DNA of 64,000 nucleotides from the NCBI GenBank assembly GCA_003168265.1, contig PMSV01000024.1, forward strand, positions 186,001-250,000. The letters are read 5' to 3'. Shown one piece after another: positions 8,660 through 18,486 of the stretch. Source of the DNA: Chitinophagaceae bacterium (lineage in GTDB: Bacteria > Bacteroidota > Bacteroidia > Chitinophagales > Chitinophagaceae). Positions within the stretch are counted from its first letter, which is position 1. Every line of letters begins with the position of its first letter. Both the position numbers and the translations under genes were made by a program. The notes beneath the pieces were generated by a model that worked only from the letters and a program-made list of their open reading frames with translations, was not told where the DNA came from and made no database searches.

Positions 8660-11635
8660 ATGAGAAGACAACGACTGCTTGAAAGGTTGCTTATCCCAAT
8701 GCTATTGCTCCTAAGCATAGCAACCGCCCAGGCCCAAAATCAAACTATTTCAGGAAAAATTTTAGATTCAAAAGACGGTTCTCCGATCGAGGGGGCTACC
8801 GTAATTCCCAAAGGTTCGACAAAGGGCACTACGACGGGTGTGGACGGGGTTTTTAAATTAACCATCAGGCAGAACATTACTACCCTGATAATTTCATCCA
8901 TCGGTTATACCAGCCAGGAAGTCCCGATAACCGGCTCCATGGAAGTCAGATTGGTTCAGACCAATAATTCCCTGGGTGAAGTTGTGGTGATCGGGTATGG
9001 AACGGTCAGGAAAAAAGATTTGACGGGTTCCGTATCGACAGTTACGTCAAAGGATTTTCAAACGGGATCCATCACTACGACTGACCAATTGATCGCCGGT
9101 AAAGTAGCTGGGGTTTCCGTGACCTCCAACGGCGGTCAGCCCGGTTCCGGAAGTGTGATCAGGATCCATGGGGGGGCCTCCCTGAACAATAGCAATGATC
9201 CCCTGATCATTGTTGACAATGTCCCGCTCAGTTCAGTAAACTTTCAAAACATCAACCCCCAGGATATAGAAAGTGTAACGGTATTGAAGGATGCTGCTGC
9301 AACGGCGATCTATGGTTCAAGGGCTTCTAATGGAGTCATCATGATCACTACCAAAAGAGGCAAAAGCGGTAAGCCGATATTTACCTTTACTCCCCAGGTT
9401 TCTGAAGCTACCATCTCCAAAGAATATCCGGTTCTATCTGCCGGACAATTCAGGGACCTCGTAAGCTCAATCGGTTCGGCTTCCCAGATCGCCACGATGG
9501 GCACTTCAAATACAGACTGGCAAAAACAGATCTATCAGACTGCCATTACCTCAGATAATAACCTTAGCATAAGCGGCAGCCTTAAAAACATGCCCTACCG
9601 GATTTCAGGAGAATTTTTGAACCAGCAAGGGGTCTTGTTGACGGATAACCTGACCAGGGAGGCTCTTTCCGTAAGCCTTAGTCCACGTCTTTTGGACGAC
9701 CACCTGAAAATTGATATCAACCTGCACGGGGCCAATACGACTTCAAGGACGGCCAATACCGGGGCGATCGGAGATGCCGTAGCATTCGATCCGACCCAAT
9801 CCGTCTATAAATCCGGCAGTTATTTCGGAGGCTACTATGAATGGCAGAACAATGACACCACTCCGAATTCTCTTTCAACAAGAAACCCTGTGGCCCTGCT
9901 TAAACAATACAACCAGGAGAATTATGCACTAAGGAGTTTCGGAAACATCCAGGCGGACTACCGTCTTCAATTCTTCCCGGACTTGCATGCCAATTTGAAC
10001 CTGGGATACGATATAGCAAAATACAACGGCTCGACAGTAGTGCCGGCCGATGCAGCCCAGGCCTATAATTCCGTCCCTTCTCTCAGAGGTGAAAACAATC
10101 CTTACTATAACGATTATTCGAATACCGTCTTTGAATTCTACCTGAATTACCTGAAGGACATCCCTTCCATTAAGAGCAATATCAATGCTGTTGCAGGATA
10201 TGGGTATTACGACAACTATAATTACTACAGGAACTATTATTCCTATAGCGCCTCCAATGACACTTTACCGGGTACAGGCCCCACATTCCCCAACTACTAC
10301 TATGAAAATACCCTTCTATCTTATTATGGACGTCTGATCTACACATTCGATAGCAAATACACCCTGATGGGTTCGATACGCACGGATGGGACTTCACGTT
10401 TTGGCCCCAGCTTTCGCTGGGGGGTATTCCCTTCCGGTTCTTTCACATGGAAGATCAATCAGGAGGATTTCCTGAAGAACTCCGATGTGGTATCTGATCT
10501 TAAGCTGCGCCTTAGCGACGGGGTAACTGGTAACCAATACCTGAATACTTCCAGCTACCTGACCAACAACTATGGCTACCTGAATTTCTATAGCCTGAGC
10601 GGAAATACTTCAAAAGTCAATTTTGGCAACAATTACTATAATTTCCAGTCTCCGGCTCCCTATGCAGCCGATCTGAAATGGGAATCCACGGAAACAAGGG
10701 ATGCAGGACTTGATTTCGGTTTCATTAATAACAGAATATCCGGTAGTGTTGACTATTATTACAAAAAGACCAGCAACCTGATTGCGACGGTCTATGTTCC
10801 GGAATTGACCAATTTCGGGAACCAGGTCACTCGTAATGTCGGCAATATGACTGACAATGGCCTCGATTTCAATCTTAACCTTGCTGTTGTGAAAAGCAAA
10901 GACTTCAGTTGGGACGTCGCTTTTAATTTTGCATACAACCTGTTTAAAATAACCAATCTATCCGTATCCCAGGATTCACTCGCTGAATCAAACAGCAGTC
11001 TGGCAGTGGGCGGGATCAGCGGAGGTACAGGCAATACCATTCAGATCCAATCAGTCGGCTACACTCCATTTTCTTTCTATGTGTTGCAACAGGTGTATGG
11101 AACCAATGGCAAGCCGATAGAAGGGCTCTATGTGGATCAGAACCGTGACGGTATCATCAATCAAAATGATTTCATACATTACAAGTCACCCTTTGCTCCA
11201 TTTACCTATGGCTTCAGCACCAGCTTTGGTTATCGCAGATGGGGGATCAGTACCGTCCTGAGAGCCAATATCGGAAATTACATGTATAACAATGCGGCTT
11301 CCAATCTGGCTGTGGAACGCAATATCATCAACCCTGCTAATTTCCTGCAGAACGCGCCTTCTTCGGTCTTGTCTACAAATTTTTACAACAACCAGTTCTT
11401 TTCCTCTTATTATGTGGAGAATGCCTCCTTCCTGAAAATGGATAACCTGGCTATCTGGTACAATGTGGGCGCCTTATCCAAAGGGTCCTACAAATTGAAA
11501 ATATCCCTTAACTGCCAGAACGTATTCGTAGTAACTAAATATACGGGCTCGGATCCGGAAATTTATGGTGGCATCGACAATGTACTTTACCCCCGTCCGA
11601 GAACGATTACCCTGAGCGCAAACCTGATATTCTGA
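8660..11635 (+). CDS. SusC/RagA-family TonB-linked outer-membrane transporter 1
   Basis: The 991-residue protein begins with a signal peptide ending in AQAQ, then a carboxypeptidase-regulatory-like domain (about residues 28-110: ISGKILDSKDGSPIEGATV), a plug domain opening with EVVVIGYGTVRKKDLTGSV and containing VLKDAAATAIYGSRASNGVI, and a long C-terminal beta barrel. SusC proteins form the outer-membrane channel that imports oligosaccharides captured by a SusD lid, driven by TonB. It heads an operon with susD, two SusE/F-like genes and perhaps the GH13 amylase, which suggests starch or related alpha-glucans as substrate. The ATG at 8660 is preferred to a TTG at 8651. Confidence 0.96.
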   Translation: MRRQRLLERLLIPMLLLLSIATAQAQNQTISGKILDSKDGSPIEGATVIPKGSTKGTTTGVDGVFKLTIRQNITTLIISSIGYTSQEVPITGSMEVRLVQTNNSLGEVVVIGYGTVRKKDLTGSVSTVTSKDFQTGSITTTDQLIAGKVAGVSVTSNGGQPGSGSVIRIHGGASLNNSNDPLIIVDNVPLSSVNFQNINPQDIESVTVLKDAAATAIYGSRASNGVIMITTKRGKSGKPIFTFTPQVSEATISKEYPVLSAGQFRDLVSSIGSASQIATMGTSNTDWQKQIYQTAITSDNNLSISGSLKNMPYRISGEFLNQQGVLLTDNLTREALSVSLSPRLLDDHLKIDINLHGANTTSRTANTGAIGDAVAFDPTQSVYKSGSYFGGYYEWQNNDTTPNSLSTRNPVALLKQYNQENYALRSFGNIQADYRLQFFPDLHANLNLGYDIAKYNGSTVVPADAAQAYNSVPSLRGENNPYYNDYSNTVFEFYLNYLKDIPSIKSNINAVAGYGYYDNYNYYRNYYSYSASNDTLPGTGPTFPNYYYENTLLSYYGRLIYTFDSKYTLMGSIRTDGTSRFGPSFRWGVFPSGSFTWKINQEDFLKNSDVVSDLKLRLSDGVTGNQYLNTSSYLTNNYGYLNFYSLSGNTSKVNFGNNYYNFQSPAPYAADLKWESTETRDAGLDFGFINNRISGSVDYYYKKTSNLIATVYVPELTNFGNQVTRNVGNMTDNGLDFNLNLAVVKSKDFSWDVAFNFAYNLFKITNLSVSQDSLAESNSSLAVGGISGGTGNTIQIQSVGYTPFSFYVLQQVYGTNGKPIEGLYVDQNRDGIINQNDFIHYKSPFAPFTYGFSTSFGYRRWGISTVLRANIGNYMYNNAASNLAVERNIINPANFLQNAPSSVLSTNFYNNQFFSSYYVENASFLKMDNLAIWYNVGALSKGSYKLKISLNCQNVFVVTKYTGSDPEIYGGIDNVLYPRPRTITLSANLIF

Positions 11636-11660
11636 TTGCTTGATAAATAAAACGAGAAAT

Positions 11661-13295
11661 ATGAAACATATTCCTTTCAAAATACTCCTTCTTCCCGTCT
11701 TGCTGACCGGTCTACTTACGGGATGCAATAAGGATCTTAATCGTTATCCGGCAAACACTGTGTTTACGGACAGCGTCTATTCCTCTGCGTCAGGCTATCA
11801 ACTTGCCCTGGCGAATGTTTATTCCGGGTATACATTGACTGGCGCTAGCGGCCCATCCAGCTCCGATATCGCCGGGGTGGATGCGGGCACTTCCGATTTC
11901 ATAAGATGTCTCTGGAATGCAGAGGAACTAAGTACGGACGAAGCCGTCTGTGCCTGGGGCGATCCCGGTGTGCCGGATTTTCACAATATGAGTTGGTCCT
12001 CTTCCGATCCAATCCTGATCGGTCTTTATTCCAGGAGCCTCTATCAGATCACGCTTTGCAATGACTTTATTTCCCATTGCGGTTCCGCTGAATTAGCGAG
12101 TAAGGGCATTACGGGTACTTCTGCTGCTGATATTGCAGCTTACAAAGCAGAAGCGCGGTTCCTACGTGCCTATCAATATTCCATACTGATGGATTTATTT
12201 GCAAATCCTCCTTTTGCTACAGAAACGACTCCGGTTGGTCCACTTTCCTTCCCCAAGCAGATCCAACGTGCTGAACTATATCAATATGTTGTATCTGAAT
12301 TGCTTTCCTGCGACAGTACGCTAATGGCTCCCCATACCAATGAGTACGGAAGGGCGGATCAGGCAGCGGCATGGGCTCTCCTGGCACGCATCTACCTGAA
12401 TGCAGGGGTTTATACCGGTACTCCGGACTACGCCGACGCGATCACTTATTCCCAGATGGTGATCAATGCCGGATATTCACTGATGCCACATTATGCCAAT
12501 CTATTTGAAGCGGATAATAACCTGAATAATCCTGAAGTGATCCTGGCCATACCTTATGACGGGATCAATACCCAGACCTATGGAGGAACTACCTTCCTTG
12601 TCAACAGCTCTTGTGCTAATTCAACCTATACACCCGGCAGCGCGGGATATGCAATGAGTTCAGCAACTTACGGGGTGCCAAGTGGCGGCTGGGCGGGAAA
12701 TCGCGCAACGGCCAATCTTCCCGCGCTTTTCCCTACGCCTGATACCACCGTCGATAAGAGAGGAATCTTTCTCAATACGCCCGGTGTAACAAATGTGATC
12801 AACAATATCGCCCAGTTCCAGCAAGGCATCCCTGTGGTTAAGTTCACCAATATAACTTCAACAGGTGTGGAAGCGGAACCCAATGCAGGAGGAACGTTCT
12901 GTTCCACTGATTTTCCCCTCTTCCGCCTTGCCGAACAATACCTGATCTTTGCCGAAGCTACCTTACAAGGTGGATCCGGAGGTAATGCGGGAGCGGCCCT
13001 GAATTATGTCAATATGCTGAGGCAACGTGCTTATGGAGACAGTGCGGGCATTATCACATCAGCCCAACTGACACTCCCCTTCATTTTGGACGAAAGAGGC
13101 AGGGAACTCTATTGGGAATGCCTTAGAAGAACGGACCTTGTTCGTTTCAATGAATTTACCAGCGGCAGTTATCTCTGGCCCTGGAAGGGGGGTGTTGCCA
13201 GTGGTACCGGGGTGGATGGACATTTGAATATCTATCCTCTTCCGATCACCGATTTGCAGACGAATCCCAATCTTGTTCAAAACCCCGGATATTAA
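11661..13295 (+). CDS. SusD/RagB-family glycan-binding lipoprotein 1
   Basis: A 544-residue surface lipoprotein with signal and lipobox (LLTGLLTGC), followed by tetratricopeptide-like helices typical of SusD, including AEARFLRAYQYSILMDLF and the C-terminal pattern LDERGRELYWECLRRTDLVRF. SusD caps SusC and binds the incoming glycan. The gene starts 25 bases after susC, and the order susC-susD is diagnostic. The ATG at 11661 directly precedes the signal peptide; the in-frame TTG at 11640 would add a non-signal leader. Confidence 0.95.
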   Translation: MKHIPFKILLLPVLLTGLLTGCNKDLNRYPANTVFTDSVYSSASGYQLALANVYSGYTLTGASGPSSSDIAGVDAGTSDFIRCLWNAEELSTDEAVCAWGDPGVPDFHNMSWSSSDPILIGLYSRSLYQITLCNDFISHCGSAELASKGITGTSAADIAAYKAEARFLRAYQYSILMDLFANPPFATETTPVGPLSFPKQIQRAELYQYVVSELLSCDSTLMAPHTNEYGRADQAAAWALLARIYLNAGVYTGTPDYADAITYSQMVINAGYSLMPHYANLFEADNNLNNPEVILAIPYDGINTQTYGGTTFLVNSSCANSTYTPGSAGYAMSSATYGVPSGGWAGNRATANLPALFPTPDTTVDKRGIFLNTPGVTNVINNIAQFQQGIPVVKFTNITSTGVEAEPNAGGTFCSTDFPLFRLAEQYLIFAEATLQGGSGGNAGAALNYVNMLRQRAYGDSAGIITSAQLTLPFILDERGRELYWECLRRTDLVRFNEFTSGSYLWPWKGGVASGTGVDGHLNIYPLPITDLQTNPNLVQNPGY

Positions 13296-13322
13296 CCAGC
13301 CAAAGCGCATAAATATATTATT

Positions 13323-14198
13323 ATGAAAAATTTGTTCAATAAATCAAGCTTTCTCCTGATCGGGGCCATGGTTTTGCTGGGAGCCTGTAAGAAGGAGGGG
13401 ACTAATGTTTACTTACTCACCGGCACAAGTCCTGTTCTTTCCGCTTCATTGTCCGATTCGATTCCATTGAATTCCGCGAATGCCGATTCCAATGCAATCA
13501 CTTTTTCATGGACCAACCCGAATTACCTGTTCACGGACGGTATCAATTCACAGAATGTCACCTATAACCTTGAATTCGATTCGGTTGGCGCCAATTTCAG
13601 CAGCCCGACAATGCAAACTGTGCAGGTCAGTCCTGGCTTGTCCACTAACTTTACAGTGACAGCCCTGAACAGCCTGATTGCAAATGGGATGCAACTCGCT
13701 TTCGGTCAGACCCACAATATACAGGTCCGTGTGATTTGCTTTATTGCCCCATATACCTCGGGTTCCGCAAATATTTATCCCCTCAATTCCAATACACTGA
13801 ATTTTTCGGTCACACCATACGCACCCCCGCCAGTTGTGGCCCCTCCCGCCTCAGGTACACTAGTTCTGGTTGGCGGAGATCCGCTTTTGGGCGCCTGGAC
13901 AAATCCTGTTCCTGCTTCCCAGCAATTCACGCAGGTTAGTCCGACAGATTATCAATTGACAATTGCCCTTTCCGGAGGCAATCCTGCTAATTCTAATGCA
14001 GATGACCAATACCTGATTCTTCCCGTCAACGGAAGCTGGTCACATAAATATGCCTGTAATAACACCGCCTCCCAGCCATTTTCCGGTGGCAGCTTTGGAC
14101 TAGATCTGTCCGATAATTTCCCCGGGCCGACCGCAGCAGGGACATATAAGTTTGACGTGAATTTTCAATCGGGGATCATCACTGTGACCCAACAATAA
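13323..14198 (+). CDS. SusE-like outer-membrane starch-binding lipoprotein
   Basis: A 291-residue lipoprotein (lipobox LLGAC). Residues about 25-165 match the SusE N-terminal domain, with SPVLSASLSDSIPLNSANAD early and a fibronectin-like ending LNFSVTPYAPPPVVAPP. A single C-terminal SusE/SusF carbohydrate-binding domain follows (about 175-291: LVLVGGDPLLGAWTNP, DQYLILPVNGSWSHKYA, GTYKFDVNFQSGIITVT). Such proteins hold starch-like glycan on the cell surface for a neighbouring SusCD pair. It lies 27 bases after susD and clearly belongs to the operon. Confidence 0.88.
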   Translation: MKNLFNKSSFLLIGAMVLLGACKKEGTNVYLLTGTSPVLSASLSDSIPLNSANADSNAITFSWTNPNYLFTDGINSQNVTYNLEFDSVGANFSSPTMQTVQVSPGLSTNFTVTALNSLIANGMQLAFGQTHNIQVRVICFIAPYTSGSANIYPLNSNTLNFSVTPYAPPPVVAPPASGTLVLVGGDPLLGAWTNPVPASQQFTQVSPTDYQLTIALSGGNPANSNADDQYLILPVNGSWSHKYACNNTASQPFSGGSFGLDLSDNFPGPTAAGTYKFDVNFQSGIITVTQQ

Positions 14199-14229
14199 AA
14201 TCATTGAAATGAGCATACAAACCAACAAT

Positions 14230-15387
14230 ATGAAACATCTTTTAAGAATTATACTATTCGGAGTGGCTGTACTATTGATCCACTACTCCTGTTCAAAAGT
14301 GGGTAATCTGCCGACGACTTATTATGCCAATGGAAATGCACCTGTATTGAGGTCGTCATCCACTCCCATTGCTGCACAGGTTGCAGATTCATCTAATGTT
14401 GTGCTTATTCTTGCGTGGACGGACCCCAGTTATGCCACGCAATCTTCCACGGAGACCTTTACCATCCAAATCGATTCAGCAGGGCGTAATTTTTCAAAGG
14501 CGGTCAGCATCGGAGTGGTAGGGGAATTTGGCTACTCTTTTACTGCCGAACAAATTAATAACATAGCTCTTGGATTTGGCTTTGCTTTCAATGTTACCTA
14601 TAATATGAATGTGCGGGTGATCTCATCCTATGCCAACAACAACGAACAATTGATTTCGAATACTCTGACGATCAGCGTAACTCCTTATTTAATTCCTGCC
14701 GTCGTCGCACCCCCTTCAACCGGCGAACTTTATCTTGTGGGCAACGCAACGAACGGCGGATGGTCTAATCCTGTCCCTGTGCCTACACAGGTTTTTGAGC
14801 AAGTGGATTCCCTGGATTATGCCGGAGTATTTAACCTGAGCGGCGGGAATCAATACCTTGCCCTTCCAGTAAATGGAGACTGGTCCAATAAATACGCAAC
14901 CAACGATGCCAATTTCCAGGGGACTGGTGGAACCTTCGGTTATAATGCCAATAATAATTTCACAGGACCAGCCACTTCAGGATGGTATATCATATGGTTC
15001 AATTTCCAGACAGGTATTGTAACTGTCACACCATGGAGCGGGGTCTTTCCGGATAGTTTATACATTGTCGGAAGTTCAACACCCGGCGGATGGACAAATC
15101 CTGTTCCGGAACCCTCTCAGCAGTTCACCCAAATTAATTCCAGCCAGTTCCAGTTGAAATTGGCACTGAGTGGAGCCAATCAATACCTCCTATTGCCTGT
15201 TAACGGTTCCTGGAGCACAAAATATGCTGTGGGCAGCACCAATGACACGGTCAGCGGAGGCAGTTTTGGTTATTATAATGGTACAACCTATAATTTTTAC
15301 AATACGAATTTCACCGGACCCGCTAGTTCCGGTAACTTTGTTATCACTGCTAATTTTTTGAACTGGACCTATACGGTAACCCAGTAA
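14230..15387 (+). CDS. SusE/SusF-like lipoprotein with two glycan-binding domains
   Basis: The 385-residue protein parallels the preceding gene: a lipobox Cys in LLIHYSC, a SusE-type N-terminal domain, and then two tandem copies of the SusE/SusF binding domain. The first is at about residues 165-275 (LYLVGNATNGGWSNPVP, QYLALPVNGDWSNKYAT) and the second at about 278-385 (LYIVGSSTPGGWTNPVP, QYLLLPVNGSWSTKYAV). The additional binding module would raise avidity for polymer. An ATG seven codons upstream at 14209 is possible; the ATG at 14230 puts the signal at the N-terminus. It is the last gene before a strong terminator. Confidence 0.87.
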   Translation: MKHLLRIILFGVAVLLIHYSCSKVGNLPTTYYANGNAPVLRSSSTPIAAQVADSSNVVLILAWTDPSYATQSSTETFTIQIDSAGRNFSKAVSIGVVGEFGYSFTAEQINNIALGFGFAFNVTYNMNVRVISSYANNNEQLISNTLTISVTPYLIPAVVAPPSTGELYLVGNATNGGWSNPVPVPTQVFEQVDSLDYAGVFNLSGGNQYLALPVNGDWSNKYATNDANFQGTGGTFGYNANNNFTGPATSGWYIIWFNFQTGIVTVTPWSGVFPDSLYIVGSSTPGGWTNPVPEPSQQFTQINSSQFQLKLALSGANQYLLLPVNGSWSTKYAVGSTNDTVSGGSFGYYNGTTYNFYNTNFTGPASSGNFVITANFLNWTYTVTQ

Positions 15388-15418
15388 TAGACAGTAATAG
15401 AACATGAATTCTATGAAT

Positions 15419-15450
15419 AAAAAGAGGCGCGAATCAAAAGGCCTCTTTTT
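15419..15450 (+). terminator. Intrinsic terminator after the susCDEF genes
   Basis: A perfect 10-base stem (AAAAAGAGGC at 15419-15428 with GCCTCTTTTT at 15441-15450) with a 12-base loop and a terminal T-run. It ends the susC-susD-susE-susF-like operon before the amylase gene. Confidence 0.85.
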
Positions 15451-15537
15451 ATTCTTTGAGCCCGCTATCCTAAAACCGAGCATGCAATGCGAAGCCCCAT
15501 TTGATGAAGAACCCGGTCGCTTTATTAAATCGCAATT

Positions 15538-18426
15538 ATGAAGAAATTCTACTTTCTTACGGGCATTCTTCTGTTTTTCGTTCAGTCCAATCTGAAGGCT
15601 CAGGAATTGATCCCCACACCCTATTTTCCTGCAGATACCAGCGCTTTGACGATTACCGTCAATACCGCCCTGGGTAACCAGGGACTCTATGGTTATGGAG
15701 ATACGGGCGTCTATGTGCATATCGGCCTGATAACAGATTCGAGCACAAGTTCAACCGACTGGAGATATGTGCCCTTTACATGGGGAACGGCCAATCCGGC
15801 TGCGGCCGCCACTTATATCGGAAATAATGAATACCAGTTCACCATCCACAATATCAGGGCCTTTTTCGGAGTGCCCGCTGCAGAAGTGATTTATAAAGTA
15901 GCAATCCTGTTCCGGAATGCAAGCGGTTCCCTGGCCCAGCGAAATGCAGATGGAAGCGATATGTTCGTATCGGTCTTTTCTTCTGCACTCGGCGGTCAGT
16001 TCATCGCTCCTTCATTTCAACCGACTTACACTCCTATTCCGCAGCCATTAACGGAGACGGTTGGGGATACCCTGCCGGTCCAATTTATTACCAACAAACC
16101 TGCAACGATCACTTATATGGTGAATGGCAATCCGGTAAATACTGTGAATGGACAGGAATCACTCAGGGCGTTGCTGCCGATTAAGCAATCTGGCAATTAT
16201 GAAATATTTATAACTGCTACCGATGGACAGACCACAATCAAAGATTCATTCAGTTTCTATGTTTCCGCAGCCTCTAATTTTTCACCACTTCCATCCGGAG
16301 CCAACGAAGGGATCAATTATTTACCCGGCGATACTTCCGTCTTACTCGTTCTCTATGCCCCTCATAAATCGAATGTATTTATTGTGGGAGATTTCAACAA
16401 TTGGACTCAGTCTCCTTCCTATCAAATGAACGAAACACCGGACAGTAATTATTATTGGATACAGATTAACAGCCTCACTCCCGGCACTGAATATGCCTAC
16501 CAATATATCATCGATGACTCTTTGCAGCTTGCCGATTACAATACGGAGAAGGTTTTGGATGCGAGTGTGGATCCGTCAATTCCCGCCACCACCTATCCTA
16601 ACCTGCGAGCATTTCCAACCGCTGCTTCAGGGACGCTCGCCAGTGTATTCCAGACTGGGCAGACTCCCTATAACTGGCAGGTAACCAATTTCCCAAGACC
16701 GGCAGCCAATAACCTGAGGATCTATGAATTGCTGGTTCGGGATTTCACTGCTGCCGGAAACTGGCAGACCCTGGCCGATACCCTGAGTTACCTGAAAACC
16801 CTCGGAGTCAATGCAATCGAGATCATGCCTTTTGCCAATTTTGAAGGAGCTAGCAGTTGGGGATATAATCCCAATTTTTATTTCGCACCTGATAAGGTTT
16901 ATGGACCGGCCGCCGCGGTCAAACAATTCATCGATCTTTGCCACCAGCAGGGTTTTGCCGTCATCATGGACATGGTCCTAAACCATTCTTTTGGAAGCTC
17001 TCCGATGGTTCAGATGTACTGGGATGCGACAAATGGAATTCCCGCTTCAAATAGTCCATGGTTCAGCCCCTACTATACCCATGATTATGATGTAGGGTAT
17101 CAGTTCAATGATTCCAGCAATGCCACCCAAACCTTCAGGGAAAGGGTGATAACTTATTGGTTGACCAATTACCACATTGATGGATATCGCTTTGATCTGG
17201 CTACAGGTTTTACAAAAGTCAATTCCTGCAATGCTACAGGCGGCTCCTGCAATGATGCGCTTTGGGAAGCCTATGACACAACCCGCATCAATATCTGGAA
17301 CGCGCTATATGCAACCGAGCAGGCAGCATCTTCCGGCAGTTATTGCATTTTGGAAATGTTCTCCGTCAATACCGAGAGGGCCGTTTACGCAAACGAGGGT
17401 ATGATGGTCTGGAATGACATGAGCAATAATTATGAACAATCCACTATGGGATACAATACGGGATGGGATTTAAGTGGATCTGCATCAGCCTCCACAGGTG
17501 TACCTCAGCGGGGATTGATCAATTACCAGGGCAGCCATGACGACGAAAGGCTCATGTATAAGAACGAACAGTATGGTAACAGCAGCGGGGCCTATAATAT
17601 AGAAGATACGGCCACCGGTTTATTAAGAAATGAGATGGCGGCAGCTTTCTGGTCCATGATACCCGGTCCGAAAATGGTCTATGAATTCGATGAATTGGGA
17701 TACGATTATTCCATCAACTGGTGCACCGATGGCACCATCAATGATGCTTGCCGCACTGGACCAAAGCCTCCCCGATGGGATTATATCCAGGTTCCGGGCA
17801 GAAAGCATCTTCATGATGTTTATGCCAGCCTTTTCCAGTTGAATGCCCAGCATCCTTTATTGGCCTTTGACAGCAATTTTACCTTTTCCTTATCCGGAGC
17901 CTTCCGCAGCATGCATTTGGCAGACACTTCCATTGCCGTAACCGTACTCGGAAATTTTGATGTTGTGCCGAGTCTTGACACGGTTAGTTTTGCATACGCC
18001 GGGACCTGGTACAATTATGTTGGAACGGATTCCATAATAGCAACGGGAACTACCCAGAGCATCACCCTCAATCCCGGTCAATATGGAGTCTACATATACC
18101 ATCTCAACCAGGATACATCAACCAAACCACCTCCTACGGACTCGATCCCCGTTCCGGGTGTAAAGATCTATCCCAATCCCGTAGTGAACAGCAACTCAGT
18201 TCTTGCCTATAACTTGAGTTACGCAGACAACGTCACGGTTTCCGTTTACGATATAGGAGGGAGATTGATCGGAACCTATAACCTAGGTTCGGCAGTTGCA
18301 GGCAATTATACGATCCCCTTTTCTCAATTGCCGCTGAATATCGGAGCCCTGAAAAATGGTGTTTATGTGTTAAAATTGAGCAGTATCCAGAAAACAGCCC
18401 ATGTGAGTTTCACGGTTTTGCATTAA
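15538..18426 (+). CDS. GH13 alpha-amylase-family enzyme with T9SS sorting domain
   Basis: A 962-residue secreted enzyme acting on alpha-1,4-glucans. In order: a signal peptide (to about residue 22), an N-terminal beta domain like those found before amylases in this phylum (about 30-165), a CBM48-like domain (about 258-350: VFIVGDFNNW), the GH13 barrel (about 394-800) and a C-terminal type IX secretion domain (875-962: VKIYPNPV to the end). GH13 motifs are DMVLNH (D478-H483), GYRFDLA with nucleophile D553, acid E606 in ILEMFS, and D668 in GSHDDE. It follows the Sus operon behind a terminator, so it may be expressed separately. Exact product specificity is not readable. Confidence 0.93.
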   Translation: MKKFYFLTGILLFFVQSNLKAQELIPTPYFPADTSALTITVNTALGNQGLYGYGDTGVYVHIGLITDSSTSSTDWRYVPFTWGTANPAAAATYIGNNEYQFTIHNIRAFFGVPAAEVIYKVAILFRNASGSLAQRNADGSDMFVSVFSSALGGQFIAPSFQPTYTPIPQPLTETVGDTLPVQFITNKPATITYMVNGNPVNTVNGQESLRALLPIKQSGNYEIFITATDGQTTIKDSFSFYVSAASNFSPLPSGANEGINYLPGDTSVLLVLYAPHKSNVFIVGDFNNWTQSPSYQMNETPDSNYYWIQINSLTPGTEYAYQYIIDDSLQLADYNTEKVLDASVDPSIPATTYPNLRAFPTAASGTLASVFQTGQTPYNWQVTNFPRPAANNLRIYELLVRDFTAAGNWQTLADTLSYLKTLGVNAIEIMPFANFEGASSWGYNPNFYFAPDKVYGPAAAVKQFIDLCHQQGFAVIMDMVLNHSFGSSPMVQMYWDATNGIPASNSPWFSPYYTHDYDVGYQFNDSSNATQTFRERVITYWLTNYHIDGYRFDLATGFTKVNSCNATGGSCNDALWEAYDTTRINIWNALYATEQAASSGSYCILEMFSVNTERAVYANEGMMVWNDMSNNYEQSTMGYNTGWDLSGSASASTGVPQRGLINYQGSHDDERLMYKNEQYGNSSGAYNIEDTATGLLRNEMAAAFWSMIPGPKMVYEFDELGYDYSINWCTDGTINDACRTGPKPPRWDYIQVPGRKHLHDVYASLFQLNAQHPLLAFDSNFTFSLSGAFRSMHLADTSIAVTVLGNFDVVPSLDTVSFAYAGTWYNYVGTDSIIATGTTQSITLNPGQYGVYIYHLNQDTSTKPPPTDSIPVPGVKIYPNPVVNSNSVLAYNLSYADNVTVSVYDIGGRLIGTYNLGSAVAGNYTIPFSQLPLNIGALKNGVYVLKLSSIQKTAHVSFTVLH

Positions 18427-18486
18427 CTCCTTAAATAAAAGCGCCTATATGCGGGTGAACTGATCAAAGAGAATCAACGAATGGCG

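Noticed and set aside
8651-8660. TTG starts offered for several genes (8651, 11640, 19480, 22473, 40152, 42278, 54955, 63073)
   Set aside because: In each case an ATG a few codons downstream gives the family's normal N-terminus or signal peptide, and the extension lacks homology.
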